This document shows positions 8,560 through 16,513 of a stretch of 64,000 bases of DNA, piece after piece (within the stretch, counting starts at the first letter, position 1; every line of letters begins with the position of its first letter). Under the pieces are notes generated by a model. The model was given only the letters and a program-made list of their open reading frames with translations. It did no database searches and was not told where the DNA came from. The DNA is taken from assembly GCF_039839785.1 (NCBI RefSeq), contig NZ_JBDOQT010000002.1, positions 1 to 64,000 of the forward strand, in the 5' to 3' direction. The DNA is from Pelagibius sp. CAU 1746. GTDB lineage: Bacteria; Pseudomonadota; Alphaproteobacteria; Kiloniellales; Kiloniellaceae. A program made the translations under genes and the position numbers.

Positions 8560-8773
8560 GTCGCTGATGCTCCCTGGAACGTCTGAGGTCTTGAGCTGCC
8601 GGCCTGTGACCGGCCTTTAGCTTGGACCTTAAGCCCGCCCCTCGTGGCATGGCAAGCATAGCAGGCGGCGCGCATGGCCGCCCCGCGAGCCAAGCATGGA
8701 GACGCTGTAGCGACCACAGCGGCGCGCTTGCGGGGGACGGCAAGCCGCCCTATCTTGAGCCCGCTCCTCACGG

Positions 8774-8849
<76 letters not shown>

Positions 8850-9015
8850 TTCCCCACGGCAAATGACCCGCCACCGGACGGCCGCACCCGGGCTGCCCTG
8901 GACTGGAGGGAATCCTCTCGGCCGGGGCGGATCGCCGGTTGCGAAGCCTTCCGAAGCGCCGGGGAAAGGCGTGTTTCGACGGCGCGGCCGGTCGGGGCCT
9001 GGCGGCGGAAGGGAC

Positions 9016-9837
9016 TCAGGCCAGACTTTGCGACATGAGCGAAAGCGCCGAGAGGGTGCCGATGGCGTCGCCGTAGCTGGCAGCGGTGAACGTCGCCTCC
9101 AACGCCGACTTGCGCGAAACGGCTGGCAGGAGGCTGGCGGCGTCGGCGAAGATCTGGCGCGCGAACGTCACCGTCGTCTCGAGCGGCGGCCGGCAGGGAA
9201 GCAGCGGGACCTGCTGACCGGCTTCGGCCACCGCCGCCCGCACCTCGCGTTCGATCAGATCGCAGGCGGCGCTCGGCGCCAAAGTCTCGCAGGCATAGGC
9301 GTTGATGGCCTTCTTGACCTCGATCCGGCGCGCCTTGGGAAACTGCTCTTCGATCTCGCCCATGAGGCGGTCGTCACCGCTGACCGCCAGAAGCGGCACC
9401 CCGATCTCGGCGGCGTAACCCGCATAGAGCGTCGGCTCTCCGATCTGGAGGCCGTTCATTTCAATCCGGCTGAAAGCGAGTGAGCTGATGGTATGCGCCA
9501 AGACGCCCCGGTTGCCGGCCGCGGCGTGATAGCCGATCAGCACGACCCCCGCGTGATCTTCCCGCACGCCCTGGATCATCGCGAGCGGCCGTACCCGGCC
9601 CGCCACCGACCTTGCCCGGGAATCCAGCTCCGCGGCGATCATGTTGCGCATCGGACCATGCGAGTCGGCCACGGTCACTTCCGTCGCACCGCCGGCGAAG
9701 GCTCCCCGGATCGCCGCATTGGCCTCCTCGGTCATCAGCCTCCGCGCGGTCTCGTACTCCGGATTGCCGCGCTGTCCCTGCAAGGACTCGCACACACCGG
9801 CGACGCCCTCGATATCCACCGAAATCATGATCTTCAT
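9016..9837 (-). CDS. dppA: M55-family D-aminopeptidase (DppA-like)
   Basis: Protein of 273 residues. DppA is a zinc aminopeptidase that releases D-amino acids such as D-Ala from short peptides. The ligands and catalytic His fall at the positions known for Bacillus DppA: Asp8 and Glu10 (SVDIEG), His60 (ADSHGPMRN), His104 (GYHAAAG) and His115 (LAHT). Glu134 is the likely last ligand. Start 9837 is chosen over the longer open frame because AGAGGA lies 7 bases before this ATG. It is the last gene of the operon running from aapJ and follows the lyase gene by 80 bases, which suggests breakdown of imported D-amino-acid peptides. No signal peptide is seen. Confidence 0.9.
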   Translation of the reverse strand: MKIMISVDIEGVAGVCESLQGQRGNPEYETARRLMTEEANAAIRGAFAGGATEVTVADSHGPMRNMIAAELDSRARSVAGRVRPLAMIQGVREDHAGVVLIGYHAAAGNRGVLAHTISSLAFSRIEMNGLQIGEPTLYAGYAAEIGVPLLAVSGDDRLMGEIEEQFPKARRIEVKKAINAYACETLAPSAACDLIEREVRAAVAEAGQQVPLLPCRPPLETTVTFARQIFADAASLLPAVSRKSALEATFTAASYGDAIGTLSALSLMSQSLA

Positions 9838-9917
9838 TGCACATCCTCTGGCTCGCAACGCTACCGCCCCGCCGGCCGGCAAGAGTCGGGCCGCGCCGGC
9901 GGGCTATCCTTTGACCA

Positions 9918-11090
9918 TCATTTCCCGGCGGCTGACAAGCGCGCAAGTCCTTCGGCGATGTCTTCCTTCAGGTCTTCGGCGTCTTCCAGGCCCGCATGGA
10001 TCCGCAGCAGCGGCCCCTCTTCATGCCAGGCCGTCGCAGTCCGGTAGTCCTTTGGATAGGCCGGAATCATGAGACTCTCGTATCCGCCCCAGCTGGCGCC
10101 GATGCCGAAGAAGCGCATACCTTCCACCATCGCCGCGACGGCGGCGGCGGAGGCCGGTTTCAACAGCACGCCGAAGAGACCGGAAGCCCCCGTGAAGTCG
10201 CGCTTCCACAGGGCATGCCCGGGATCCTCCGGCCAGGCCGGATAGAGAAGGCGGTCGACCTCCGGCCGCTCCGAGAGCCACGACACCAGCTCCTTTGCGG
10301 TCTTTTCATGCTGGCGCAGGCGCACGCCCATGGTGCGAAGGCCGCGCAAGGCCATGTAGCAGTCGTCGGGACTGACGCAGTTGCCGAACTGGCCAACGGT
10401 ATCCTTGATTCGACGGAACAGACTCTCGTCCTTCACCGCCAGGTACCCCAGCATGATATCGGAATGGCCGGACACGTACTTGGTGGCAGCCTGAATCGAA
10501 ACATCCACGCCGTGGTCGAGCGGCTTGAAGAACAGCGGAGAGGCCCAGGTGTTGTCGATGCCCGTGATCACGCCCCGGCGCGCGGCAACCGCCGCGATCG
10601 CCGGAACATCCTGGATCTCAAAGGTGTAGGACCCCGGCGACTCCAGGAAAATCAGCCTCGTCTTCGGGCCGATCAGCGCTTCGATTCCGGCCCCGACATG
10701 CGGGTCGTAGTAAGTCACGCCGATCCCGAACTCGGCCAGCAGCTGATCGCAGAAGGAGCGTGTCGTCTTGTAGATGCTGTCCGGCACCAGGACATGCTCG
10801 CCCGGCCGGACAAAGGTCATGAAGCACAGCGTGATCGCGGCCATGCCCGAGGAAACGACCACGGCGCGGCTTCCGTTCTCGATCTCTGCCAGCGCCTCCT
10901 CGAGCGCACGCGTGGTCGGGGTGCCGTAAGTGCCGTAGGAAAAGCCGTCGTAGCGCAGATCCTTGCGCCGGTCGAAGGCCTCCACCCGGTCGAACAACAC
11001 CGTCGACGCCCGCCAAACCGGCGGATTGACGGCCTTGAAGCCGTCTGCGGACTCGCGCCCCCCTCGGGCAAGCTTGGTATCGTCACGCAT
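9918..11090 (-). CDS. metC: Cystathionine beta-lyase-like PLP enzyme
   Basis: Trans-sulfuration-family PLP enzyme of 390 residues. The family cleaves cystathionine or cysteine derivatives by beta- or gamma-elimination. The Schiff-base Lys204 is in QAATKYVSGHSDIMLG, Asp179 contacts the PLP ring (GIDNTWASP), and SYGTYGTPTTRALEEAL near 51 is the family's tetramer and phosphate loop. SWGGYESLMIP in the C-terminal part is typical of cystathionine beta-lyases. It lies 26 bases downstream of aapP and upstream of dppA, so it may act on an imported sulfur amino acid rather than serve methionine synthesis. A C-S lyase of other specificity is possible. Confidence 0.82.
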   Translation of the reverse strand: MRDDTKLARGGRESADGFKAVNPPVWRASTVLFDRVEAFDRRKDLRYDGFSYGTYGTPTTRALEEALAEIENGSRAVVVSSGMAAITLCFMTFVRPGEHVLVPDSIYKTTRSFCDQLLAEFGIGVTYYDPHVGAGIEALIGPKTRLIFLESPGSYTFEIQDVPAIAAVAARRGVITGIDNTWASPLFFKPLDHGVDVSIQAATKYVSGHSDIMLGYLAVKDESLFRRIKDTVGQFGNCVSPDDCYMALRGLRTMGVRLRQHEKTAKELVSWLSERPEVDRLLYPAWPEDPGHALWKRDFTGASGLFGVLLKPASAAAVAAMVEGMRFFGIGASWGGYESLMIPAYPKDYRTATAWHEEGPLLRIHAGLEDAEDLKEDIAEGLARLSAAGK

Positions 11091-11116
11091 ATACTGTTGC
11101 CTCGTAAATGATATCG

Positions 11117-11863
11117 CTAGTGTTTGATCTGACTCAGGAATCTCTTGGTGCGCTCGCTGCGGGGCGCCGAGAAGAAGAGGTCCGGAGCGCTTTCTTCGAC
11201 GATCTCCCCTTCATCCATGAAGATCATCCTGTCGGCCACCGAGCGGGCGAAGCCCATCTCGTGCGTCACGCAGAGCATGGTCATGCCTTCCTCCGCGAGT
11301 TCGGTCATCACTTCGAGCACTTCGTTGACCATCTCGGGATCGAGTGCGGAGGTCGGTTCGTCGAACAGCATGACCCGGGGGCTCATGCAGAGACTGCGGG
11401 CGATCGCGACCCTTTGCTGCTGACCACCGGAAAGCTGGCCCGGATACTTCTGCGCCTGTTCGGGAATCCGCACCCGCTCCAGGTAGTAGGCCGCGAGCTT
11501 CTCGGCATCCGCCCGCGGCATGCCCCGGACCCGCATGGGCGCGATGGTGCAGTTCTCCAGCACCGTCAGATGCGGGAAGAGATTAAACTGCTGAAAGACC
11601 ATCCCGACTTCACGCCGCACCTGGTCAATGCTCTTGAGGTCCTCGCTGATCTCGATCCCGTCGACGACGATGCGGCCTTCCTGGTGCTTTTCCAATGCGT
11701 TGATGCAGCGGATCAGGGTCGACTTGCCGGAGCCCGAGGGCCCGCAGATGACGATCCGCTCTCCGCGATCCACGGACAGATCGATGTTCTTGAGGACGTT
11801 GAAGGTCCCAAACCACTTGTTCACGCCGGAAAGCTGGACGATCGGTTCCTCACCGTGCGGCAT
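11117..11863 (-). CDS. aapP: Amino acid ABC transporter ATP-binding protein (AapP-like)
   Basis: Cytoplasmic ATPase of 248 residues of the polar amino acid uptake family. Walker A is GPSGSGKST at 41-49, the Q-loop [12 protein letters not shown] is near 90, the signature LSGGQQQR starts at 144, Walker B VMLFDEP is at 164-170 and the switch His is in VTHEMGFA. It follows the fused permease gene by about 40 bases and precedes the lyase gene. The ATG at 11863 is used, with GAG seven bases upstream. A TTG four codons earlier (11875) is an alternative start. Confidence 0.93.
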   Translation of the reverse strand: MPHGEEPIVQLSGVNKWFGTFNVLKNIDLSVDRGERIVICGPSGSGKSTLIRCINALEKHQEGRIVVDGIEISEDLKSIDQVRREVGMVFQQFNLFPHLTVLENCTIAPMRVRGMPRADAEKLAAYYLERVRIPEQAQKYPGQLSGGQQQRVAIARSLCMSPRVMLFDEPTSALDPEMVNEVLEVMTELAEEGMTMLCVTHEMGFARSVADRMIFMDEGEIVEESAPDLFFSAPRSERTKRFLSQIKH

Positions 11864-11905
11864 TCTATTGCTCAAGGTCTCGATTCCGTTTCATTGCCTG
11901 CCGCT

Positions 11906-14209
11906 TTAGCGGCGGAACTCTCTTTCAAGGTACTGGCTGTACTTCGACAGGAAGAAGCAGATGCAGAAGAAGATGAAGCCGCTGAAGAGATAGGCTTCCA
12001 CGTAGAACGGCCGCCACGGAAGGTCGGTCAGCGCCGCTTTCGCCGCGTGCAGCAGATCGAAGAGGCCGATGATCAGGACCAGGGTCGTGTTCTTCACCTC
12101 GCTGATGAAGGTGTTGACCATCGCCGGAATGGTGATCCGCAGCACCTGCGGCAGAATGATGAACAGCGTCGTCTGCCAATACCCCATGCCGAGGCTTCGC
12201 GCGGCTTCGTACTGGCCGCGCGGGATGCTCTGCAAGCCGCCGCGAAGGACCTCGGCCATATAGGCGGCCGCGAAGAGGGTCAGCCCGACCTGCGCACGCA
12301 GGAGGTTGTCGATGGTCAGGGAGGGCGGCAGGAACAGCGGCAGCATGATCGCCGCCATGAAGAGGATGCTGATCAGCGGCACGCCACGGATAAGCTCGAT
12401 ATAGGCGATACAGAAGGCCTTGACGACCGGCAGCTCCGACCTTCTGCCCAGGGCGAGAAGGATGGACAGGGGAAAAGCGCAGACAATGGCGATGCTCGCC
12501 AGAAGCAGCGTGATGGGAAGCCCGCCCCAGAAGGAATTTTCGACGTAGCTGAGCCCCAGGACACCGCCCCACATGAGAACGCCGATGGCGGCCAGAACGG
12601 CGGCCCAAAAAGGAACCAGCCACTTGCTCCAGAACCGCCGGAGACAGGACAGGCCGATGGCGCAGCAGAAAAGGAGCACCGCGAGGAACGGGCGCCACTG
12701 TTCTTCGAAGGGATAGGTCCCGAAAAGGATGAAGCGGTGCTTCTCGACCACAAAGGCCCAGCACGCGCCCTCGGCCGCGCGGCAATCTTCCGGCCCGCCG
12801 ACAACGACGCTGGAAAGGACCGCCCAATCGATCAGCGGAACGGCACAGAACACGACCAGCGCCGCGCCGAACACGGTCAGGAGGCTGTTGTACCAAGTGG
12901 AGAAGAGATTCGCGCGCGACCACGCGAGCAGGCCGCCGGGCGACAACAGATCGAAGGTTTCGGGCACCGGGAGGCTGCCGCCGGGATCGCTCTGGCTCAG
13001 TCCCTGCAGCGCGATCCGCTTGTTGTACCAGTTCATGAGCGCCGAAATGCCGAGGCTGAGGCTCAGATAGACGGACATGATGATGGCGATGCCTTCAATG
13101 GCCTGACCGGTCTGGTTGATCGCCGTGTTCGTAACGGACACCAGGTCGGGATAACCGATCGCCACGGCCAGCGAACTGTTCTTGACCGTGTTCAGGTACC
13201 AGCTCGTGGTCGGCGGCACGATGACCCGCAAGGCCTGCGGAAGAATGATCTGCGCCAGGATGCCAGGCGGCTTCATGCCGAGACTGGCGGCGGCTTCCCT
13301 TTGACCGCGCGGCACCGACTGAATCCCGGATCGGACGATCTCGGCGATATAGCCCGCCGTATAGACCGAGAGACCGAGCAGCAGCGCCAGGAACTCCGGC
13401 GTCACCTCCGCGCCGCCACGGTAGTTGAGCCCCTTGAGCACCGGGACCTCCAGGGCGGTCGGTGCGCCGCCGAGCAGCCAGCCGAGGAAGGCGATGAGGG
13501 CGAAGACCAGGCACCCCGACCAGAAGGCCGGAAAGCCGCGGCCCGTCCGCTCGCGGTGCGCCTTCAGACGACGGGCGGTGACGATCCCCGCAAGGCCGCC
13601 CAGCAGGACGCCCAGCATCACCCCCATATAGCCGGCGCTCCAGACCGGCACGGCGAAAAAAAGGCCGCGGTTGCTGATAAAGACGCCGGAAAGCGGGCTC
13701 CAGGCGTCCCTGTTCGTCGGGAGGGCCTCGGTGAGCAGCGCGTACCAAACGAAGAGCTGCAGAAGCAGCGGAACGTTGCGCACGCCTTCCACGTAGATGG
13801 AGGCCAGGCGCGCGACGATCCAGTTGCCCGAGAGCCTCGCGATTCCGATGAGGGTGCCCAGCACCGTGGAAATGACGATCGCCAGAACGGCGACCTTGCA
13901 GGTGTTCAGCAGACCGACAAGGATCGCCCGGATGTAGGGATCGCTCGCGGCGAACTCTATGACCGCTTCGCCGATGCTGAAGCCGGCCTGGTAGGAAAGA
14001 AAATCGAAACCGGTGTTGATGTTGCGGTTGCTGAGGTTGGTCAGCGTGTTGGAAAGCAGGTACCAGGCAACCGCGATGACCCCGGCGATAAGCAGGCTTT
14101 GAAAGAAGACCGCGCGGTAGCGTTCGCTGCGCCAGAGGCCGGAAAGACTGAGGTGCTTGGAGTCTTGACGGGGCGCGGCGCGCCTACCCGTCGGTGCCTT
14201 GGACAGCAT
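11906..14209 (-). CDS. Fused amino acid ABC transporter permease (AapQ-AapM in one chain)
   Basis: This reading frame of about 767 residues holds two complete HisM-type permease units that are separate proteins in Rhizobium (AapQ and AapM). Unit 1 (to about 400) carries the EAA loop GIQSVPRGQREAAASLGM near 297-315. Unit 2 (about 430 to the end) carries GGLQSIPRGQYEAARSLGM near 657-676. A Gly/Pro-rich linker with LPVPETFDLLSPGG joins them and no stop or start interrupts. Many hydrophobic helices are visible in both halves. The ATG at 14209 is used; a GTG two codons upstream is possible. It lies between aapJ and aapP and completes the importer with them. Confidence 0.9.
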   Translation of the reverse strand: MLSKAPTGRRAAPRQDSKHLSLSGLWRSERYRAVFFQSLLIAGVIAVAWYLLSNTLTNLSNRNINTGFDFLSYQAGFSIGEAVIEFAASDPYIRAILVGLLNTCKVAVLAIVISTVLGTLIGIARLSGNWIVARLASIYVEGVRNVPLLLQLFVWYALLTEALPTNRDAWSPLSGVFISNRGLFFAVPVWSAGYMGVMLGVLLGGLAGIVTARRLKAHRERTGRGFPAFWSGCLVFALIAFLGWLLGGAPTALEVPVLKGLNYRGGAEVTPEFLALLLGLSVYTAGYIAEIVRSGIQSVPRGQREAAASLGMKPPGILAQIILPQALRVIVPPTTSWYLNTVKNSSLAVAIGYPDLVSVTNTAINQTGQAIEGIAIIMSVYLSLSLGISALMNWYNKRIALQGLSQSDPGGSLPVPETFDLLSPGGLLAWSRANLFSTWYNSLLTVFGAALVVFCAVPLIDWAVLSSVVVGGPEDCRAAEGACWAFVVEKHRFILFGTYPFEEQWRPFLAVLLFCCAIGLSCLRRFWSKWLVPFWAAVLAAIGVLMWGGVLGLSYVENSFWGGLPITLLLASIAIVCAFPLSILLALGRRSELPVVKAFCIAYIELIRGVPLISILFMAAIMLPLFLPPSLTIDNLLRAQVGLTLFAAAYMAEVLRGGLQSIPRGQYEAARSLGMGYWQTTLFIILPQVLRITIPAMVNTFISEVKNTTLVLIIGLFDLLHAAKAALTDLPWRPFYVEAYLFSGFIFFCICFFLSKYSQYLEREFRR

Positions 14210-14249
14210 CGTCACTCGCGGGAGTCATTGACATGTGGTTTCGGGAAGG

Positions 14250-14283
14250 GAGCGTCCGTCCGCCGGACGGCGAACGGACGCTC
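14250..14283 (-). promoter_or_regulatory. Stem-loop between aapJ and the permease gene
   Basis: GAGCGTCCGT (14250-14259) pairs perfectly with ACGGACGCTC (14274-14283) across a 14-base loop that can itself fold (CCGTCCGCCGGACGG region). No T-run follows on the coding strand, so it looks like an mRNA-stabilising or attenuating hairpin. Such hairpins often allow more binding protein than permease to be made. Confidence 0.6.
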
Positions 14284-14300
14284 GGTCTTCGGCAGGCAGG

Positions 14301-15317
14301 TCAGCGGATCGGGAGGCCGTACATGAGCCCGCCGTCGCTCCAAAGGCGGTTCTGACCGCGCTCCAGGCCGATCGGCGTGAGGTGCCTGTCATACATCTCG
14401 CCGTAATTGCCGACGGCCGTAAGGACGCGCACGGCCCAGCCTTCGTCGAGGCCCAAGGCCTTGCCCGACCCGGGAATGGCTCCAAGCAGGCGCTTGACAC
14501 TCGGGTTCTGGGACTCCTTCGCCATCTTCTCGGCGTTGGCCGCCGTGATGCCCATTTCTTCCGCGTTGATCAGCACGTTCAAGACCCACTTGCTGATGTC
14601 GAACCACTGGTCGTCGTCCGCCCGCACGGTCGGCCCCAGGGGCTCCTTGGCGATGCGGTCGGCCAGCACGACATAGTCGTCGGGATTGGGCGCATTGGAG
14701 ACCCGCACCGAGGTCAGGGCCGAGGCATCGGTGGTGAGCGCATCGCAGCGCCCGGAGAAGAAGGCCGTATTGGCCTCGTCGGAGCCTTCGAAGACCACCG
14801 GCTTGAAGCTGAGACCGTTCATGCCGAAGTAGTCCGCGGTGTTCTGTTCCGCCGTCGTGCCGGTTTTCACGCAGATCGTGCCGCCATCCAGGCCCTTGGC
14901 AGAGTCGATGCCCAGATCCTTGCGCACCAGGAAGCTCTGGCCGTCGTAAAACATGACCCCGACGAAGTTGAGGCCCAAGGCCGAATCCCGCGACAGGGTC
15001 CAGGTGGTCGTGCGCGACAGAAGGTCCACCTCACCCGACTGCAGCACGGCAAAGCGCTGCTGGGAACTGACGGGCACGTACTTCACCTTGTCCGGATCCC
15101 CGAGGGTCGCCGCGGCAATCGCGCGGCAATAGTCGACGAAGAGCCCCTTCCATTTGCCCTGACTGTCCGGCACCGACATACCGGTAAGACCGGTGTGCAC
15201 GGCACAACGGAGCTCGCCGCGCTCGCGGACGATATCCAATGTGGATTTCGCCATTGCGGATGTCATCGACACGGCAATAAAAGTTGTCGTCAGCGCGATT
15301 ATTTTAAGTTTGCTCAT
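14301..15317 (-). CDS. aapJ: Periplasmic general L-amino acid binding protein (AapJ-like)
   Basis: Protein of 338 residues with a cleavable signal peptide (MSKLKIIALTTTFIAVSM, cleavage near AMA-KS). The mature part begins TLDIVRERGELRCAVHTGL, the usual start of AapJ/BztA binding proteins, and continues with the SBP family 3 pattern (GKWKGLFVDYCRAIAAA). It captures polar amino acids for the fused permease and AapP. The ATG at 15317 gives the signal peptide directly behind it, and GAGGAA lies about 13 bases upstream; the open frame 41 codons further is rejected. It is the first gene of its operon and diverges from the LysR gene at 15537. Confidence 0.92.
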   Translation of the reverse strand: MSKLKIIALTTTFIAVSMTSAMAKSTLDIVRERGELRCAVHTGLTGMSVPDSQGKWKGLFVDYCRAIAAATLGDPDKVKYVPVSSQQRFAVLQSGEVDLLSRTTTWTLSRDSALGLNFVGVMFYDGQSFLVRKDLGIDSAKGLDGGTICVKTGTTAEQNTADYFGMNGLSFKPVVFEGSDEANTAFFSGRCDALTTDASALTSVRVSNAPNPDDYVVLADRIAKEPLGPTVRADDDQWFDISKWVLNVLINAEEMGITAANAEKMAKESQNPSVKRLLGAIPGSGKALGLDEGWAVRVLTAVGNYGEMYDRHLTPIGLERGQNRLWSDGGLMYGLPIR

Positions 15318-15536
15318 GGGGCGTAGTTTTCCTCTTCTGATGAGACGACACATCGACGGATTTATTGAAACCCGGAGGCTCCATTTATTGTTTTGGCTTG
15401 CACTGATTGAGCCAGAGCGAAGTGAAGTCCATCTTAACATATTCTGTCTAATATAATTATCGCCGGAAGTGATCCATAAAAGTTATAACCGGCGGCGAAA
15501 CCCGAAGCCACGCCGCGGACGAACCGAGAGCGAGCC

Positions 15537-16451
15537 ATGAACCTGCGCCAGATCGATGCCTTCAGAGCCGTCATGATTGCCGGCAGCGTGACCCATGCCG
15601 CCGAGCGGCTGAACGTCTCCCAACCGGCGATCAGCCGGCTGATCGCCGAGCTCGAAAGGTCGACGGATCTGACCCTCTTCGTCCGGCGCCGCGGCGGCCG
15701 GCTTCAGCCCACGGCCGAGGCGGAAACTTTCTTCAGGGAGGTCGAGCACTCCTTTACCGGTCTCGAGAAGCTCCGGCAGAGTGCGCGCGACATTCGCAAC
15801 TTCGGCAGCGGCTATATCCGCATTGCCTGCCTTCCGGCGCTGGCCATGGGCTTCATTCCGAAGGTCATCAAGAGATTTCGCGCGGACTACCCGAAAGTCT
15901 CCGTGTCGTTGCAGACGCGCAGTTCCTCGACGGTGCGCCATTGGGTCGGCGCGCAGAGGATTGATTTCGGCCTGGCGTCTCCGGGGCCGGAAGCGCCTGG
16001 CGCACGCAGCGAACTCTTCGCGCGGGTCCCGGGGGTCTGCGTCATGCCCGAAGGCCATGCCTTGGCGCGCAAGGCGGTCATTCGACCCGAGGACCTGGAG
16101 GATCTTCCTTTCATTTCCCTCGCCCTGGAAGACCGGACGCGCGTCCTCATCGACCAGTTGTTCGAAGAGGCCGGCGTAAAACGGCAATCCTTCATCGACA
16201 CCCAGTACGCGGCCACGATCTGCGGGCTGGTTCTGGAAGGTGCGGGCATTTCGATCATCAGCCGCTTCACGGCCCGCGACTTCGAAGACCGGGGAATCGT
16301 CGCCCGGCCGTTCTCGCCCTCGATCCATATCGACTACAATCTCTATGTGCCGCAGCACCGCCCCCTGTCGCAGATCGCGACGAGCTTCATCGAAGTGATG
16401 AACCTTTGCCGCGACGATTTCCTCGCCGCCGAACAGACGGTAAAGGCCTAG
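15537..16451 (+). CDS. LysR-family regulator, divergent from the aap operon
   Basis: Transcription factor of 304 residues. The N-terminal winged helix-turn-helix is MNLRQIDAFRAVMIAGSVTH with AERLNVSQPAISRLIAELE (residues 1-58). The remainder is a LysR substrate-binding domain (GYIRIACLPALAMGFIPKVI near 93). Overall character resembles OccR/NocR-type opine and amino acid regulators. The 219-base AT-rich gap to aapJ very probably holds both promoters and the LysR site, but I could not fix a single T-N11-A box. Its likely targets are the divergent aap, lyase and dppA genes, with one of their substrates as coinducer; this is inference. Confidence 0.88.
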   Translation: MNLRQIDAFRAVMIAGSVTHAAERLNVSQPAISRLIAELERSTDLTLFVRRRGGRLQPTAEAETFFREVEHSFTGLEKLRQSARDIRNFGSGYIRIACLPALAMGFIPKVIKRFRADYPKVSVSLQTRSSSTVRHWVGAQRIDFGLASPGPEAPGARSELFARVPGVCVMPEGHALARKAVIRPEDLEDLPFISLALEDRTRVLIDQLFEEAGVKRQSFIDTQYAATICGLVLEGAGISIISRFTARDFEDRGIVARPFSPSIHIDYNLYVPQHRPLSQIATSFIEVMNLCRDDFLAAEQTVKA

Positions 16452-16513
16452 ACCCTTTTCCGCAGAAGCGCCGCGATTGCCTGGCGCGGCGGGGCCATTC
16501 GCGGCGGCGCCCC

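Noticed and set aside
11108-14326. A 1072-codon open frame on the forward strand
   Set aside because: It is antisense to aapP and the fused permease. Its product is His/Gln/Asp-rich with no domain, as expected for the mirror of GC-rich membrane-protein codons.
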